A stretch of DNA of 64,000 bases from positions 61,303,267-61,367,266 of the forward strand of contig CM071934.1 in NCBI GenBank assembly GCA_016081115.2, written 5' to 3'. The position numbers were made by a program, and so were the translations under genes. Shown in pieces: positions 22,890 to 34,280 of the stretch. How positions within the stretch are numbered: position 1 is the first letter of the stretch; every line of letters begins with the position of its first letter. Source of the DNA: Rehmannia glutinosa (lineage: Eukaryota; Streptophyta; Magnoliopsida; Lamiales; Orobanchaceae). The notes under the pieces are model-generated. The model ran no database searches, had not been told where the DNA came from, and saw nothing but the letters and a program-made list of their open reading frames with translations.

Positions 22890-24780
22890 CATATGATGGG
22901 AATGGTAGAAAATATCCAAGCCAAGTGATTGGAATGATGTGAACTATCAAAGATAGACTTATGGAATATAAGCCCAAATGGCAAAGGCCTAGAACTCAAG
23001 AAAGGCCATTCCAAAAGTATAAGAGCTTTCATCAAAGACACATATGCACCTAGGCACTACACTCAAAGACAAAGACAATTACCCAAAGAAGGCGATTGCC
23101 AAAACACATATACAGGGCATACTGAGACAAAAGAGACAATCGTATGAACCTAGAATCCCCAAGCAATTTGCCAAGATTAATTATGATTATGGCATCGATA
23201 GATGGCAACCCCTGTAGAGTCAAATCATTTGGCTATAAGTTGGTTGGATCATCTTACAATTCTAACCCCTCAGACCTGGACAAGTATGGGTACCTAAAAC
23301 TTAATTTCCTTGATTGTAGGTTCAAGGAACAGGTTGGTGCCAAGGAACCTGGTATATGGAATAGTGGTGTTTCCGGACATATGACAGGAAATAAGAAAAA
23401 TCTGTCAAAATTCAAGGAAGTTAAAGGAGCAAAAGTCATATTTGGAGGAAATGAAGCTCCAGGTGAAATAAGAGGCATTGGATCCATCAAGAGGAATGGA
23501 TTAGAAATCACAGATGTTGCATATGTTGAAGGACTCAACTTCAACTTGCTAAGCATCAGTCAACTCTGTGACAAGGGCTATAATGTTGGATTTAACATGG
23601 GTATATGCCAAATCAAGGAGGCTGAATCGAATGAAGTTGTGTTGCAAGGATGCAGACAAAAGAACATGTATGTAGTAGATTGGTCAACCGCTACACCCAA
23701 AGACTGCCTGTCTAGCAAAAAGCACAATTGAATCAAGTTGGCTGTGGCACAAAAAGCTGAGTCACCTGAATTTCAAAACGATTAACAAGCTTGCCAGAAG
23801 TAGTCTTGTGGAAGGACTTCCAGACTCAGTATACAGAAAGGAGAGTATATGTGACGCATGTCAGAAGGGAAAACAAATCAAATCATCATTCAAAGAAAAG
23901 ACAATATTCATGTGTAAAAAGAAAGAAACTCTACAGTAAAACTACCACGGTGATGAAGAGGATTCAAAATGAGAAGAGCCAAACCATTATCAAAATAAGA
24001 TCGACAGAGGAACCGAGTTTGTCAATGGAATAATAACTCAAGATTGTATTGAAAATGGTATTGGTCATGAACTATCTCAGCAGCAGGACTCCATAGCGAA
24101 TGGAGTTGCGAGAAAGAAGGAATAGAACTCTCAAAGAAGAAAGAAGGACCATGTTAGTCAAGCGGGGTTACCAAAAAGATTTTGGTCAAGCAATCAACAC
24201 ACTTGCTACACTCAAAACAGATGTATGATAAACAGACGGTGACAAAGACTCCCTATGAGATTTGGTGGAAGAAAACCAAATGTTGCATATTTTAGAATAT
24301 TTGGATGTAAATGCTTCATCCACAACAATGGCAAAGACAATCTAAAGGCCTTCGATGCTAAAGCGATGAAGGTATCTTCTTGGGATACTCGGTGAGAGCA
24401 AAGCCTACAGAAAAGAGTACTCAACAAAAGGACTATGGTTGCGGAAGAATCCATTCATGTGGTATTCGATGAGGCAAATGTAAATGGAGAAGACATTGAA
24501 GAGTCGGTGATAAGTTGAATCATCCAACCATACGAAGAGTCCTATCTTGTCAAGTCAATTTGGAATTATAAACTCGAAGAAGATGAGATATTTGAATCTC
24601 AAAAGCAGTGGAAAATTTGCGGCTAAGTGACTACGGGAGAGCGATCAAAGCAACACACAATTTGCTAGACGATTGAATCCGGCCAACTTACTTCAACCCG
24701 ATGTAAGATGGTTGAGAGACCATCCACGAGAACTTGTCATTGGAGATATAAGAGAAGGTGTCAAAACAAGATCGAACTCA
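22890..24780 (+). pseudogene. pol: Protease and integrase, copia B'
   Basis: The 195-codon frame 23144-23731 includes the protease region, but the active-site triad reads NSG (IWNSGVSGHMTG) in place of DSG, through a local slip around 23360. It continues through KNLSKFKEVKGAKVIFGGNE to the pre-integrase part. The zinc finger and integrase core follow in broken frames (23791-24130), then the C-terminal part (about 24200-24780). About 120 bp around 23900, covering the MDLFG part of the core, is missing relative to copy D. Confidence 0.82.
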
Positions 24781-24789
24781 ACAAGAAGC

Positions 24790-25368
24790 TATGTTCACAT
24801 GCTTTATCTCGCAAATAGAGCCCAAAGATGTGTTACAAGCATTGGATGACACACATTGGATTCAAGCTATGCAAGAAGAGTGAATCAGTTTGAAAGAAAT
24901 AAAGTATGGGAATTAGTTCAAAGACCCACCCATCAAAACGTTATTGGTACTAAATAGGTGTTCGAAACAAGATGAACGAGGAAGGTTACGTGGTAAGAAA
25001 CAAATCAAGACTAGTAGCCAAATGATATTGCCAAGAAGAAGGAATAGATTTTGATGAAACATTTGCTCTCGTAGCAAGATTGGAAGCTATAAGGATGTTT
25101 CTTGCCTATGCAGCTCACAAGAATTTTTTTGTATATCGATGGATGTAAAAAGCGCATTCCTAAATGGTTTATTGGAAGAAGAAGTGTATGTTGAACAACC
25201 TCCAGGATTTGAGCGAGAAGACTCTTGGAGATAAGGTATACAAACTCAAGAAAGCTCTGTATGGATTGAAACAGGCATCCGAGCATGGTATGACACTTTG
25301 TCACAATTCCTAATCGAGAATGGATTCACAAAAGGAAAAGTAGATAGAACACTTTTCGTAATTCAAGA
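24790..25368 (+). pseudogene. pol: Reverse transcriptase, 5' half, copia B'
   Basis: Matches copy A from HWIQAMQEE through FDETFA, the MDVKSAFLNGLLEEEVYVEQPPGF box and the AWYDTLSQF region, with several slips. It ends exactly at the G1 target site (caaga, 25364-25368). The catalytic YVDD box lies on the far side of G1, at about 32791-32808. Confidence 0.88.
25364..25368. repeat. Target-site duplication caaga of G1, left
   Basis: Five bases repeated at 32761-32765 on the other side of G1. Copy D has the unoccupied site near 48715. Confidence 0.93.
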
Positions 25369-26945
25369 TGATCACGAGTAAATCTTACCACAAGCGTACG
25401 GTGTCAAGTTTTAGTAGAGGTTTTGAAAGTAGGGTTATCGTCTCCACAGGGATTGTTATCGAATTTTATACTAAGTACTATAATTAAAATAGCTTAATTC
25501 TATCTAGAAATCGGAAAGAGATGACGATTTATTAAACTAAAATTAAACTAAGAATTGGTTCAGACAATTAATCAAACACTTGAGAAATGAATTCTAGAGG
25601 GTTGATTTCACCTAGTTATCCCCTATGTTTTTAATCCAGTTTATTAATCACAAGTTATCAATCTATAAGCCAATATTCCTACCGTTTATCACTTCCTCTC
25701 TCGAGTGCCAAGTGATTCTAGGTTCCAATTTCGATTTCGATATCTCTATAAAAATCATAAATTAAACCCTAATTCGCTCAATGAATATTCTATCACAAGG
25801 CTTCAAAAGATTCATAAATCTCTCGATTCTATGAAACCCTAGGTTATGCTATTCTATGGCCGGGCGTTCAATTACCTCTCTCGAAAGCGCCAAATTAAAC
25901 ACGCCAAACAATCTAAATTATTGATCAGATAATCCAGATGCAATCAAATCAAATAGCACAAATAGATTAAATAATATGCGAGTTTCATAAACTGGAAATC
26001 AAAACATAGGTTCAAACGTAAGTTACATCAATCCCCTAGAAATATGGGTTTAGCTCATGTTGGATGTAAAAAAATTCATGAAGAAATAATTATACATCTC
26101 AAGAAATCGACAAAGAAAAACAAAGAAAGAATTGAGAAGAAAAAAGAAGGAATTCTCTCTGTGTCCAGACGAGAAGTGCCTCCAATTGCCGTCCCGAACC
26201 CTAGCTCCGTTTCTCTTGCCTTGCGTTATGCTCAAAATAATGTCCGACCTCCTTGTTCGTACGTGCGTCCTTGTATTTATAAGCTCGAAGCCCTCGAAAA
26301 TGCGTCCAGAAGCCCACGAAAATAAAGCCGATTCAAGACGCTGCCGCACAAGGGGGCTTGCCAGTCCGGAAAGGCTGCTGCGCCTTCGGGAAGTCACCGT
26401 TGGCTGGTCGCGCTGGCTGCAAAGATGTGATGGTGATGGCGCTGCAGCCCGCCTGTCGCCCCATGTTCGGCGCTTTTGGTTGCACGCCCATTTGCCTGCT
26501 CTCCGTCCTTCATCGCGCTGCAGCCTTGAGAGTGTGGGCTGCAGCGCGCCCATACTCACACTCACTTCTTGCCGCATCGCTACCTTGCACGCCTGCCTGG
26601 TGCTTGCGTCCGCTGTTGTTGCTACATAGAACGGGCGCTGCAGCCCTTCTTTCTGGGCGCTGCAGCGCCAACCAATATTCTGCCACTGTACCGATTTTAG
26701 CCCCCGCGCTGCGGCGCGGGGGTTTTGGCGCTGCGGCGCTCGACTTCACTCGACATTTTTCCGCTTTTCTTCATTCTAATGTGCGATCTTCACCGTCCAA
26801 ACACGTTTTCCAACATTCTTGATCAATTTCGGCTACCAAAATACCAAATGACACAAACTCGACTCAAACGACACTAAAATACCCGAAAACAACACAAAAT
26901 CCTAGTCTAGATCACTCAATACATTGGTATAAAACCAACTTAACA
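25369..26945 (-). repeat. 3' LTR of G1
   Basis: The plus strand runs TGATCACGAGTAAATC to CCAACTTAACA (TG...CA). A GC-rich part (26400-26740) carries several GCGCTGCAGCGC-like palindromes. It matches 31203-32760 along its whole length, with many small differences, a good part of them at CAG/CTG sites. Confidence 0.92.
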
Positions 26946-26962
26946 AATACCCCCAGACTTAG
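26946..26962 (-). other. Polypurine tract of G1
   Basis: The minus strand reads CTAAGTCTGGGGGTATT directly before the LTR start TGTTAAGTTGG. This is a usual form for plant Tat/Athila-type gypsy elements. Confidence 0.75.
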
Positions 26963-29038
26963 ACGTTTGCTTGTCCTCAAGCAATTACAGACTCTACAAA
27001 TCGAAAAACATGAAGGGAACAAAAAAATGAAGACGACTGACTCAACAAACCAACTGCAAAACTTCACAACCAAACTCATTCGTCAAATTTCGTTTTACTA
27101 TCAATCAAGCACGTATTTTCACAATGTGATCATGAAAGTGGAATGTTCATGCCAACTCCGTTTTCATTATCCAGATAGATTCACGCAATCAAGTGTTTTC
27201 AAAATGATCCACTTTTTGAATATGGAGATGAGATGCTTAGGACTCCATAGCTTGTCTTTCACACTAATCTCCACTAATGTAGGCTAATGTAACACAAGGA
27301 TCAATAGGACTTTTAAAGCTTGTAATGTGGGCTTAGGGTAAGGTAGGAAAATATAGGATTAAGTAGCTCAAATCACCCAAACACACAATTATCAATTCGA
27401 ATCATCAATTAGCAACTACCTTTCACTTTTTGACATCCCCAATGTTTATGAACCTTCAATCCCGCTGATTTTTCTCATTCATTTTTTTTTCTTTTTCTCT
27501 TTTTTTTTTCGGAAACCCCAAACTTATTCTTTTGCGTACATGGGGTTTCATATTTTCTTTTCTCGGGCAACTTCATTCAATTAAATTCATACCCTTCTCA
27601 TCATACCCTCCTCAACTTCCAATATTTTTCTATACTTTGTGTGTATGAGTGATGGGTAATTAGGATATTCACATTTAGGCTCTGGGTATTAGATGGTTTG
27701 CCAAAGAAACGGGTTTATAAGACTCAAAGGGGGACACTAGGGGAAATATAATGCAAAGGTAGGCATTTTAGGCTCTGGCTTGTTCAAAGATGGCCTAAAT
27801 CACTTCCTCAATGTTACTTCACCTAGGATTTCGCCTCGACTAGTGATCAAACAAGTTCTAGAATCCGGTGGGATCATAAAGGAACCACTCAATTGCATAA
27901 ATCATCCCCAAACAAATCAACAGAGTCAAGCACATAGATGGAATTAATGGAAAGAAGATTAAATCACAGTTCAACACATGCTCTTTTGACCGTTCAACTC
28001 ATATTCAACAAATTCACTTAGTCACACAGTTTCTGATTTCACGGTTTTACAAGCGACTCGACTCGACTCTAGACTCTTTTTTTTTCATTTTTTTTTCATT
28101 TTTTACTCAAGATACGACTCGATGAATAAAAATAGACTGCACCCCCCAAACTTAAAACGACATTGTCCCCAATGAAGAGGTGGGAAGAAAGACTTTCCTG
28201 GTAGCCAAGGAGCGAAGGCTCCTTAAATCATGTAGTACTATTACGTGTAGGAGGTGTCTCGTATAAGCTCACAATGCATCCTAGCGCACAAGCCCGTGGG
28301 TGTTGTATGCCTCCGAGGTGCGGTCTTGTTCTTCCCATTCGCCTTAGTCCAGTCCCTCTTTGGTTTCGCATTTTTGCAACCTAGCAAGGTAGACAAGAAA
28401 ACAAAACTCGTGGAACCATGGAATTCGGTTATGGGTGAGAAATCGAAAATCAAAGCACATACATAATGCCCCCAAGTAGAAAATATAGTGCCATGTCAAA
28501 AAGATAAGCATAGATATACAAGATAGCACTAAACAATGTGAAATTGTCATTGGGGCATTTTATCAAACACCTCATATGCAAGAATTTGGGCAAAGATAGT
28601 GAATGCAATGGATAACTCAATTCAATCCCAAAAATCAGCACCAAACCTAAGTCTAGCATGAGCAACCAATCCACAATCCACAAATCAACAACAATTATCC
28701 TAGCACTACTACAATCCAACCACACAACAATCACAAGATGGGGAAAATGGGGTGGGTTTTGGAAAGTTGCAAACTTACCAAATAATGAGTGAATGAGATG
28801 AAGATGGTGTGTGTGGTGTCATAATGCTCCTTTGTGAAGATGGAATGGGATATGTGGGATTTGCACAAATAAGAGGGGTGGGGTATGATGCAACTTACTA
28901 CTCCAAAAATGCAAAAATATTCGGAAAAAACAAAAACAACTACTAAACTAAATTAAAACAAAGAAAGCAATAAAAGGGGCTTGGGTTGCCTCCCAAGAAG
29001 CGCTAAGTTCTGATCTTGACGGACTATGTCGATTATCC
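26963..29038 (-). other. Non-coding interior of G1
   Basis: About 2.1 kb with T-rich runs (27481-27515, 28076-28110) and no frame with a recognisable domain. In a full element pol would lie between the protease and this end. Frames such as 28450-28734 (minus) or 28254-28466 (plus) overlap each other on both strands and lack motifs. A CCTGGTAGCCAAGG block at 28197-28210 falls in an ordinary untranslated stretch. Confidence 0.6.
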
Positions 29039-29565
29039 TCAAGTTGGGGCTCCAATAGGCATGTTATCCACATTCACCTTAGAAACTTCCCAACCTCCAA
29101 TGTCTTCAATATTCCCAACCATCTGCTTACCATCCTTTAATTCAAATTTTAGCCTATTGGTTGGATGGATGGTGAATACAACTTTCTCTTGATTTACCCG
29201 CAATATTAGCTCCCCCGTTTCTACATCGATCAAAGCCCTTGATGTGGCTAAAAATGGCCGCCCAAAGATTATAGGTATTTTCTTCTCCTCGTTTGCGTCC
29301 AACACTACAAAATCCACGGGAAAAACAAATTTATTAATTCTTACCAATACATCTTCAATGATTCCCCACGGATAGGCGATGGATCGATCGCGAACTGCGC
29401 AAAGTGATGTTGGACGGCTTCACCTCACCGAGCCCATACTTCGTCACATCGCAAGAGATCGATTCACACCGGACCCAAGATCACAAAATGGTTTCTCAAA
29501 GCAAACTCCTCCAATAGTACGAGGAATAGTGAAACTCCCGGATCCTTCATTTTTCGAGGTAGTTT
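29039..29565 (-). pseudogene. Retropepsin-like protease of G1
   Basis: Read leftwards: KDPGSFTIPRTIGG, then CDLGSG where Athila/Tat proteases carry their DLGAS active-site loop. Then DRSIAYPWGIIEDVLVRI and the open frame VFPVDFVVLDANEEKKIP, IIFGRPFLATSRALIDV, GELILRV. This is the known gypsy (OTA group) aspartic protease, which cuts the Gag polyprotein. The part between active site and DRSIAYP has a stop and a slip (about 29400-29470). Behind the protease the frame ends and no polymerase follows. Confidence 0.85.
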
Positions 29566-29603
29566 ACTCGGACTATTGCACTATATCCTCTGTCGGATAC
29601 AGT

Positions 29604-31072
29604 TTAAAATTCTTCCAACTTCATTTTCTTGGATTCCACTGGTTTCGCATAAATAGGTGATTCTTCAGGAGCAGACTGAATTTTTGCTCCCTTTTCCACG
29701 TAAATTGCATTGCAGTGCTCTCTCGGATTAACCACTGTATCACTTGGGAACTTTCCTTCTATCGCAATGAATTCACTACTAGCCAAGCTGACCCATTTGT
29801 GTCTCGATGGACCTAATATGCGTCTCCATTGTGCTCATCTTAGTATTCAGACCATCAATCTGCGCCTCACTCATATTCATTCGATTCCTGGTCTCTCCGA
29901 TGAATGAGCCGAGCATCTCCTCAAGCGACTGCTTCTTTTCACCTCCGAGTGCATTGGGAACCGGATGGGTTTGGATAACCCGAAGGTGGATTCAATACGT
30001 TCGTTGTTGCTATAAGAGAGATTCTCATGATTGCGAAGTCCGGGTGGTAGTGAGTTGGTAATGAATTACCTCGATTATTAAAATCCCCGGTTATTCACAT
30101 AATTGACTTGCTCGGCCTCGTGAGTGGCAGCTACGTGAACAGCGGCGGGTGGAAGTGCAGTTTGTTGTGGTGTGCTACCGGTATTCATGATTGCCAATTG
30201 CTTTGTCAGACTCGAGATTTGAGCTGCCAAAGCTGACATTGTATCCAACTCAAGAACACGGCAACCGGCCGGTCTTTGTCCTCTCGGAGGGCCATTGATA
30301 GTTGTTTGTGGCCATTTCTTCAAGTAAAAGTAAGGCCTCACCGGTGTTTTAGCCATCAATGTACCTCCTGATGCCGCATCTAGTATCGTCCTCGTATGCC
30401 CATTCAGCCCATTGTAAAAATATTGAACCCTGTGCGGTCCGCATATCCATCTTTGGGCATCTCCTCAACAGATCTTTAAATCGCTCCCAAGCTTCATATA
30501 ACGGCTCAAAATCAACTGTTGGAACCGGGCGATCTCACTCTTGATTGGAGTGTCTTGGCCGGGAGGGAAGAATTTTGCTAAAAACTTTTGAGTCGATCAT
30601 CCGGCTGTAATACTCCCAGGGGCGAACGCCTCAGAACCCTGCCTGGCCTTATCCCGAAGTGAGAACGGGAAAAGCCTCAATCGAATGGCCTCATCGGTCA
30701 CACCATTCATCTTAATGGTGTCGCAAATCTCCAAGAATGTGGCGGATGTGTATTCGGATCATCCACTGGACTCCCCCAAATCGATTCTATTTGAACCATG
30801 CTTATGAGGCCGGTTTCAATTCGAAATTATTTGCATTAATGGGTGGCGCACAATTAGGAGTAATTCAGTTCGGGGGGCGGAAAGTAATCCGGATTGCCCT
30901 TTCGGTGCCTCATTTTGTGGTGGCACATTCACGACCCGATTTTGTTATTCTCACCATCCCCGCCTTCGACATTGCTCGATTCTCTGCTCGCTTTGCTGCT
31001 CGGATTTCTCGAAGTGTCCTTTCAATCTCTCGGATCAAAAGGAAGCAAATTAATATCTTTAGAATCTCGCAT
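29604..31072 (-). pseudogene. gag: Gag of G1
   Basis: A start near 31072 gives MRDSKDINLLPFDPRD. The retrotransposon-gag core is readable in pieces: RLFPFSLRDKA-like and FLAKFFPP-like segments around 30530-30690, then SALAAQISSLTKQL (30200-30250). Near the end comes METHIRSIETQMGQLA and PSDTVVNPREHCNAI (29700-29800), the gag-to-protease junction typical of Athila/Tat elements. Many stops and slips; I see no CCHC knuckle. Confidence 0.78.
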
Positions 31073-31178
31073 AAACAGACAAGTCAAATGAGAAAAACGA
31101 AATTATAATTCCTAAACTAGTCTAGATTAGGATTAAGACTACGTGGTAATAGTATTAGTTTAAAATAGGATAAAACAA

Positions 31179-31196
31179 TCCCCGACAGCGGTGCCA
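31179..31196 (-). other. Primer binding site of G1 (tRNA-Asp type)
   Basis: The minus strand reads TGGCACCGCTGTCGGGGA, close to TGGCGCCGTTGCCGGGGA, which pairs with the 3' end of tRNA-Asp and is used by many plant gypsy elements. It lies six bases from the 5' LTR. Confidence 0.85.
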
Positions 31197-31202
31197 AAAA
31201 CT

Positions 31203-32760
31203 TGATCACGAGAAATCTTACATAGCGTGCGGTGTCAAGTTTTAGTATAGGTTTTGAAAGTAGGGTTATCGTCTCCACATGGATTGTTATCGAATTTTAT
31301 ACTAAGTACTATAATTAAAATAGCTTAATTCTATCTAGAAATCGGAAAGAGATGACGATTTATTAAACTAAAAATAAACTAAAATTAAACTAAGAATTGG
31401 TTCGGACAATTAATCAAACACTTGAGAAATGAATTCTAGAGGGTTGATTTCACTAATTATCCCCTATGTTTTTAATCCGGTTTATTAATCACAAGTTATC
31501 AATCTATAAGCCAATATTCCTACCGTTTATCACTTCCTCTCTCAAGTGCCAAGTGATTCTAGGTTCCAATTTCGATTTCGATATCTCTATAAAAACATAA
31601 ATTAAACCCTAATTCGCTCAATGAATATTCTATCACAGGCTTCAAAAGATTCATAAATCTCTCGATTCTATGAAACCCTGAGGTTATGCTATTCTATGGC
31701 CAGGCGTTCAATTACCTCTCTCGGCGTCAAATTAAACACGCCAAACAATCTAAATTATTGATCGAGATAATCCGGATGCAATCAAATCAAATAGCACAAA
31801 TAGATTAAATAATATGCGAGTTTCATAAATCGGAAATCAAAACATAGGTTCAAACGTAAGTTACATCAATCCCCTAGAAATATGAGTTTAGCTCATGTTG
31901 GATGTACAAACATTTATGAAGAAATAATTATACATCTCAAGAAATCGACAAAGAAAAACAAAGAAAGAATTGAGAAGAAAAGAGAAGGAATTCTCTCTCG
32001 TGTCCCACGAGAAGTGCTTCCAATTGCCGTCCCGAACCCTACCGTTTCTCTTGCCTTGCGTTATGCTCAAAATAATGTTCGACCTCCTTGTTCGTATGTG
32101 CGTCCTTGTATTTATAAGCTCGAAGCCCTCGAAAATGCGTCCGAAGCCTACGAAAATAAATCCCAGATTCAGCACTGCTGCCGCACGCTGCGGGCTTGTC
32201 CGAGGCCACATTTCTTTGCTTTCTGTGGGAAGTCACCTCTATGGCTGGTCGCAGCTGCTGTGCTTTGGTGATAAGCGTGCAGCGCAGCCGCTTTGTCGTC
32301 CCATGTTCGGCTTGGTTGCACGCCCATTTGCCCCGCTCTCCGTCCTTCATCGCAGGCCTGCAGCAGCACCCATACTCACACCTGCTCACTGCAGACGCTT
32401 ACCTTGCACGCTGCTCGGTGCTTGCGTCCATTGTTGTTGCTACATTGAGCGGCGGCTGCTGCAGCCCTTCTTTTCGGCGGCTGCGGCCAACCAATATTCT
32501 CGCCATTGTCGATTTTTTAGCCCCGTGCACAAGGGCGGTGGTTTTAGCGCGGTGCTCGACTTCACTCGACATTTTTCCGCTTTTCTTCATTCTAATGTGC
32601 GATCTTCACCGTCAAACACGTTTTCCAACATTCTTGATCAATTTCGGCTACCAAAATACCAAATGACACAAACTCGACTCAAACGACACTAAAATACCCG
32701 AAAACAACACAAAATCCTAGTTTAGACCACTCAATACATTGGTATAAAACCAACTTAACA
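31203..32760 (-). repeat. 5' LTR of G1
   Basis: TGATCACGAG to CCAACTTAACA on the plus strand, 1558 bp, pairing with 25369-26945. The GC-rich palindrome part (32180-32560) is rearranged relative to the partner LTR. The open frame across it (31970-32692, 240 codons) is not kept in the partner and is not called a gene. Confidence 0.92.
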
Positions 32761-32765
32761 CAAGA
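32761..32765. repeat. Target-site duplication caaga of G1, right
   Basis: Partner of 25364-25368. Copia B' resumes with caaaaagtgcatac, matching caagaagagtatac in copy D. Confidence 0.93.
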
Positions 32766-33100
32766 CAAAAAGTGCATACTGCTTGTTCAAATATATGTGG
32801 ATGACATAATTTTTGGATCCACAAACAAGAGAGCTATGTGAAAAATTTTCAAACCTCATGCAAAGTAAATTTGAAATGAGCATGATGGGAGAGCGACATT
32901 CTTCCTTGGACTCCAAGTGAAACAATCGAAGGATGGAACCTTCATAAGTCAAACAAAATAAACCGAGATTTAATGAAGAAATTTGGTATGGAGGAGAAGT
33001 CTTACGTGAAAATACCAATGAATACATCATCAAAATGGACATGGATGCGGATGGCAAGCACTTTGTAGATCAAACAAGATCTGAGCACTTATTGGTCATT
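32766..33100 (+). pseudogene. pol: Reverse transcriptase, 3' part, copia B'
   Basis: Begins just before IYVDDIIFGSTN (about 32789-32825), followed by KFEMSMMGE and FLGLQVKQSKDGTFISQT-like sequence, in step with copy A. The YVDD residues are intact, but slips near 32830 and 32955 break the frame. It joins the half at 24790-25368 once G1 is set aside. Confidence 0.87.
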
Positions 33101-33740
33101 GCTCTATCTCACAAAGAAGGGCCGACATCACCTTTCTTTGTAGGTGTATGTGCAAGATTTCAATCTGCTCCAAAAAGAGAGCCATATGACAAAGAAGCTA
33201 AGAGAATATTGAGATACTTGAAAGGAAGCCAAGAAGTTGGTTTATGGTATCAAAGGAAGGTGGATTCAAGCTAATTGGCTATTGGACTACGATTATCTTT
33301 GGATGCACGAGTTGACAGGAAGAGCACCTCGGGCACATGTCAAAAGTCGGGAAACGGGTTGATTTCTGGTTTAGCAAGAAGCAAAATTCAATAGCCACCT
33401 TTTCTGGTGCGAGAATACATAGGCTGCGGGCAATTGTTGTGCCCAAATCCTATGGATGAGACAAAGAAATTTGAGAGACTATGAAGTTGAGGAAAAAGAA
33501 ATTCCAATCATGTGTGATAACACAAGTGCAATTGCAATCACTCAAAATCTGTGTTGCACTCAAGAACAAAGCATATCGATGTCGATATCACTTCATAAGA
33601 GATCATGTTGAAAAGAAGAACATCATCTTGGAATATATCTAAACCGATAAACAATTGGCCGACATCTTCACAAAACCATTATGTGAGTCAAGATTTGAAG
33701 AACTCAAGCATGAGTTATGGTTAATTGAGTTGAGTGACAC
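33100..33740 (+). pseudogene. pol: Connection and RNase H, copia B'
   Basis: The frame 33035-33274 has ARFQSAPKREPYDKEAKRIL and RYLKGSQEVGLWYQ. RNase H follows in broken frames: WFSKKQNSIAT (33370), CDNTSAIAITQN (33510-33550), SRTKHIDV-like and KQLADIFTKPLCESRFEELK (about 33645-33710). The end reads KHELWLIELSD and could run on to a stop at about 33808, longer than in copy A. Confidence 0.85.
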
Positions 33741-33809
33741 TCGGAAGAATCAAAGAAAAGAAATGGAACACAAAAAGGGAAAAAGAGTGAACTCACAAAT
33801 CAGCTAAGT

Positions 33810-34280
33810 AAATCACCCGTGTAAAGACAAACTATACCAAGTCGGTGCAATTTGAGTCATAAAGAGAACTGTGAGAAGAAGAGTTAAACCACTAAGGGTA
33901 AAATCGAGTCATTTATGAGCAAAGTGACAAAAACGCGTGATCGTTTTGACTAAGCGGGAATGTTTTTAAGAATTACGTCAAAGATAATTATGGCGTAACA
34001 GGCAAAAGCGCACACCAAGCTTATGATTGGATATAAATCTTTGCCGCATTAAATACGAGACATTAAATGCTAAATCGGCGTGCAAAATCTAAGCCATTGA
34101 TTTCGATCACATTTCAAAAAACACCCGCACGTCCTTTCATAAACCATACTTAAGCTTTCCTTCTTCTCTCTCTCATATTACCAAAACCGTTCATTTCTTT
34201 TCGAAGCAAAGGCAAAACTCTCTCAAAACCTTATCTATCTTCAAATCAACCTCTAAGTTTTCTTCGGTGAAATCTGAAAA
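33810..34280 (+). promoter_or_regulatory. Pol-ORF3 spacer, copia B'
   Basis: Same spacer as in copy A, with GGGAATGTTTTTAAG, ATGATTGGATATAAATC and a CT-rich leader (TTCTTCTCTCTCTCATATT, about 34160-34180) before AAAAATGGCACC. A TATA-like signal in front of the leader is weaker here (CATACTTAAG) than in A. Confidence 0.42.

Larger units (their letters stand above)
25369..32760 (-). mobile_element. Non-autonomous Tat/Athila-like gypsy element G1
   Basis: Two LTRs (1577 and 1558 bp), a tRNA-Asp type primer site, gag and protease remnants, a polypurine tract and a perfect 5 bp target duplication (caaga). Total 7392 bp, on the minus strand. The internal part is only 4.26 kb, and I find no reverse transcriptase, RNase H or integrase between the protease and the purine tract. 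Such an element would depend on enzymes from a relative. It sits in the reverse transcriptase of copia B', just before the YVDD box. Confidence 0.93.

Noticed and set aside
19286..25368. B and B' as one element with a tandem LTR
   Set aside because: After the second LTR a new primer site and a complete new gag start follow, and gag of B is cut in its C-terminal part, so two separate insertions fit better.
26050..26629. Overlapping open frames on both strands in the G1 LTR (175 and 165 codons, also 26358-26822)
   Set aside because: They lie in a GC-rich LTR block, are open on both strands at once and are not kept in the partner LTR.
31970..32692. 240-codon open frame on the plus strand
   Set aside because: It spans the 5' LTR of G1 antisense to the element; the partner LTR has no matching frame and there is no domain motif.
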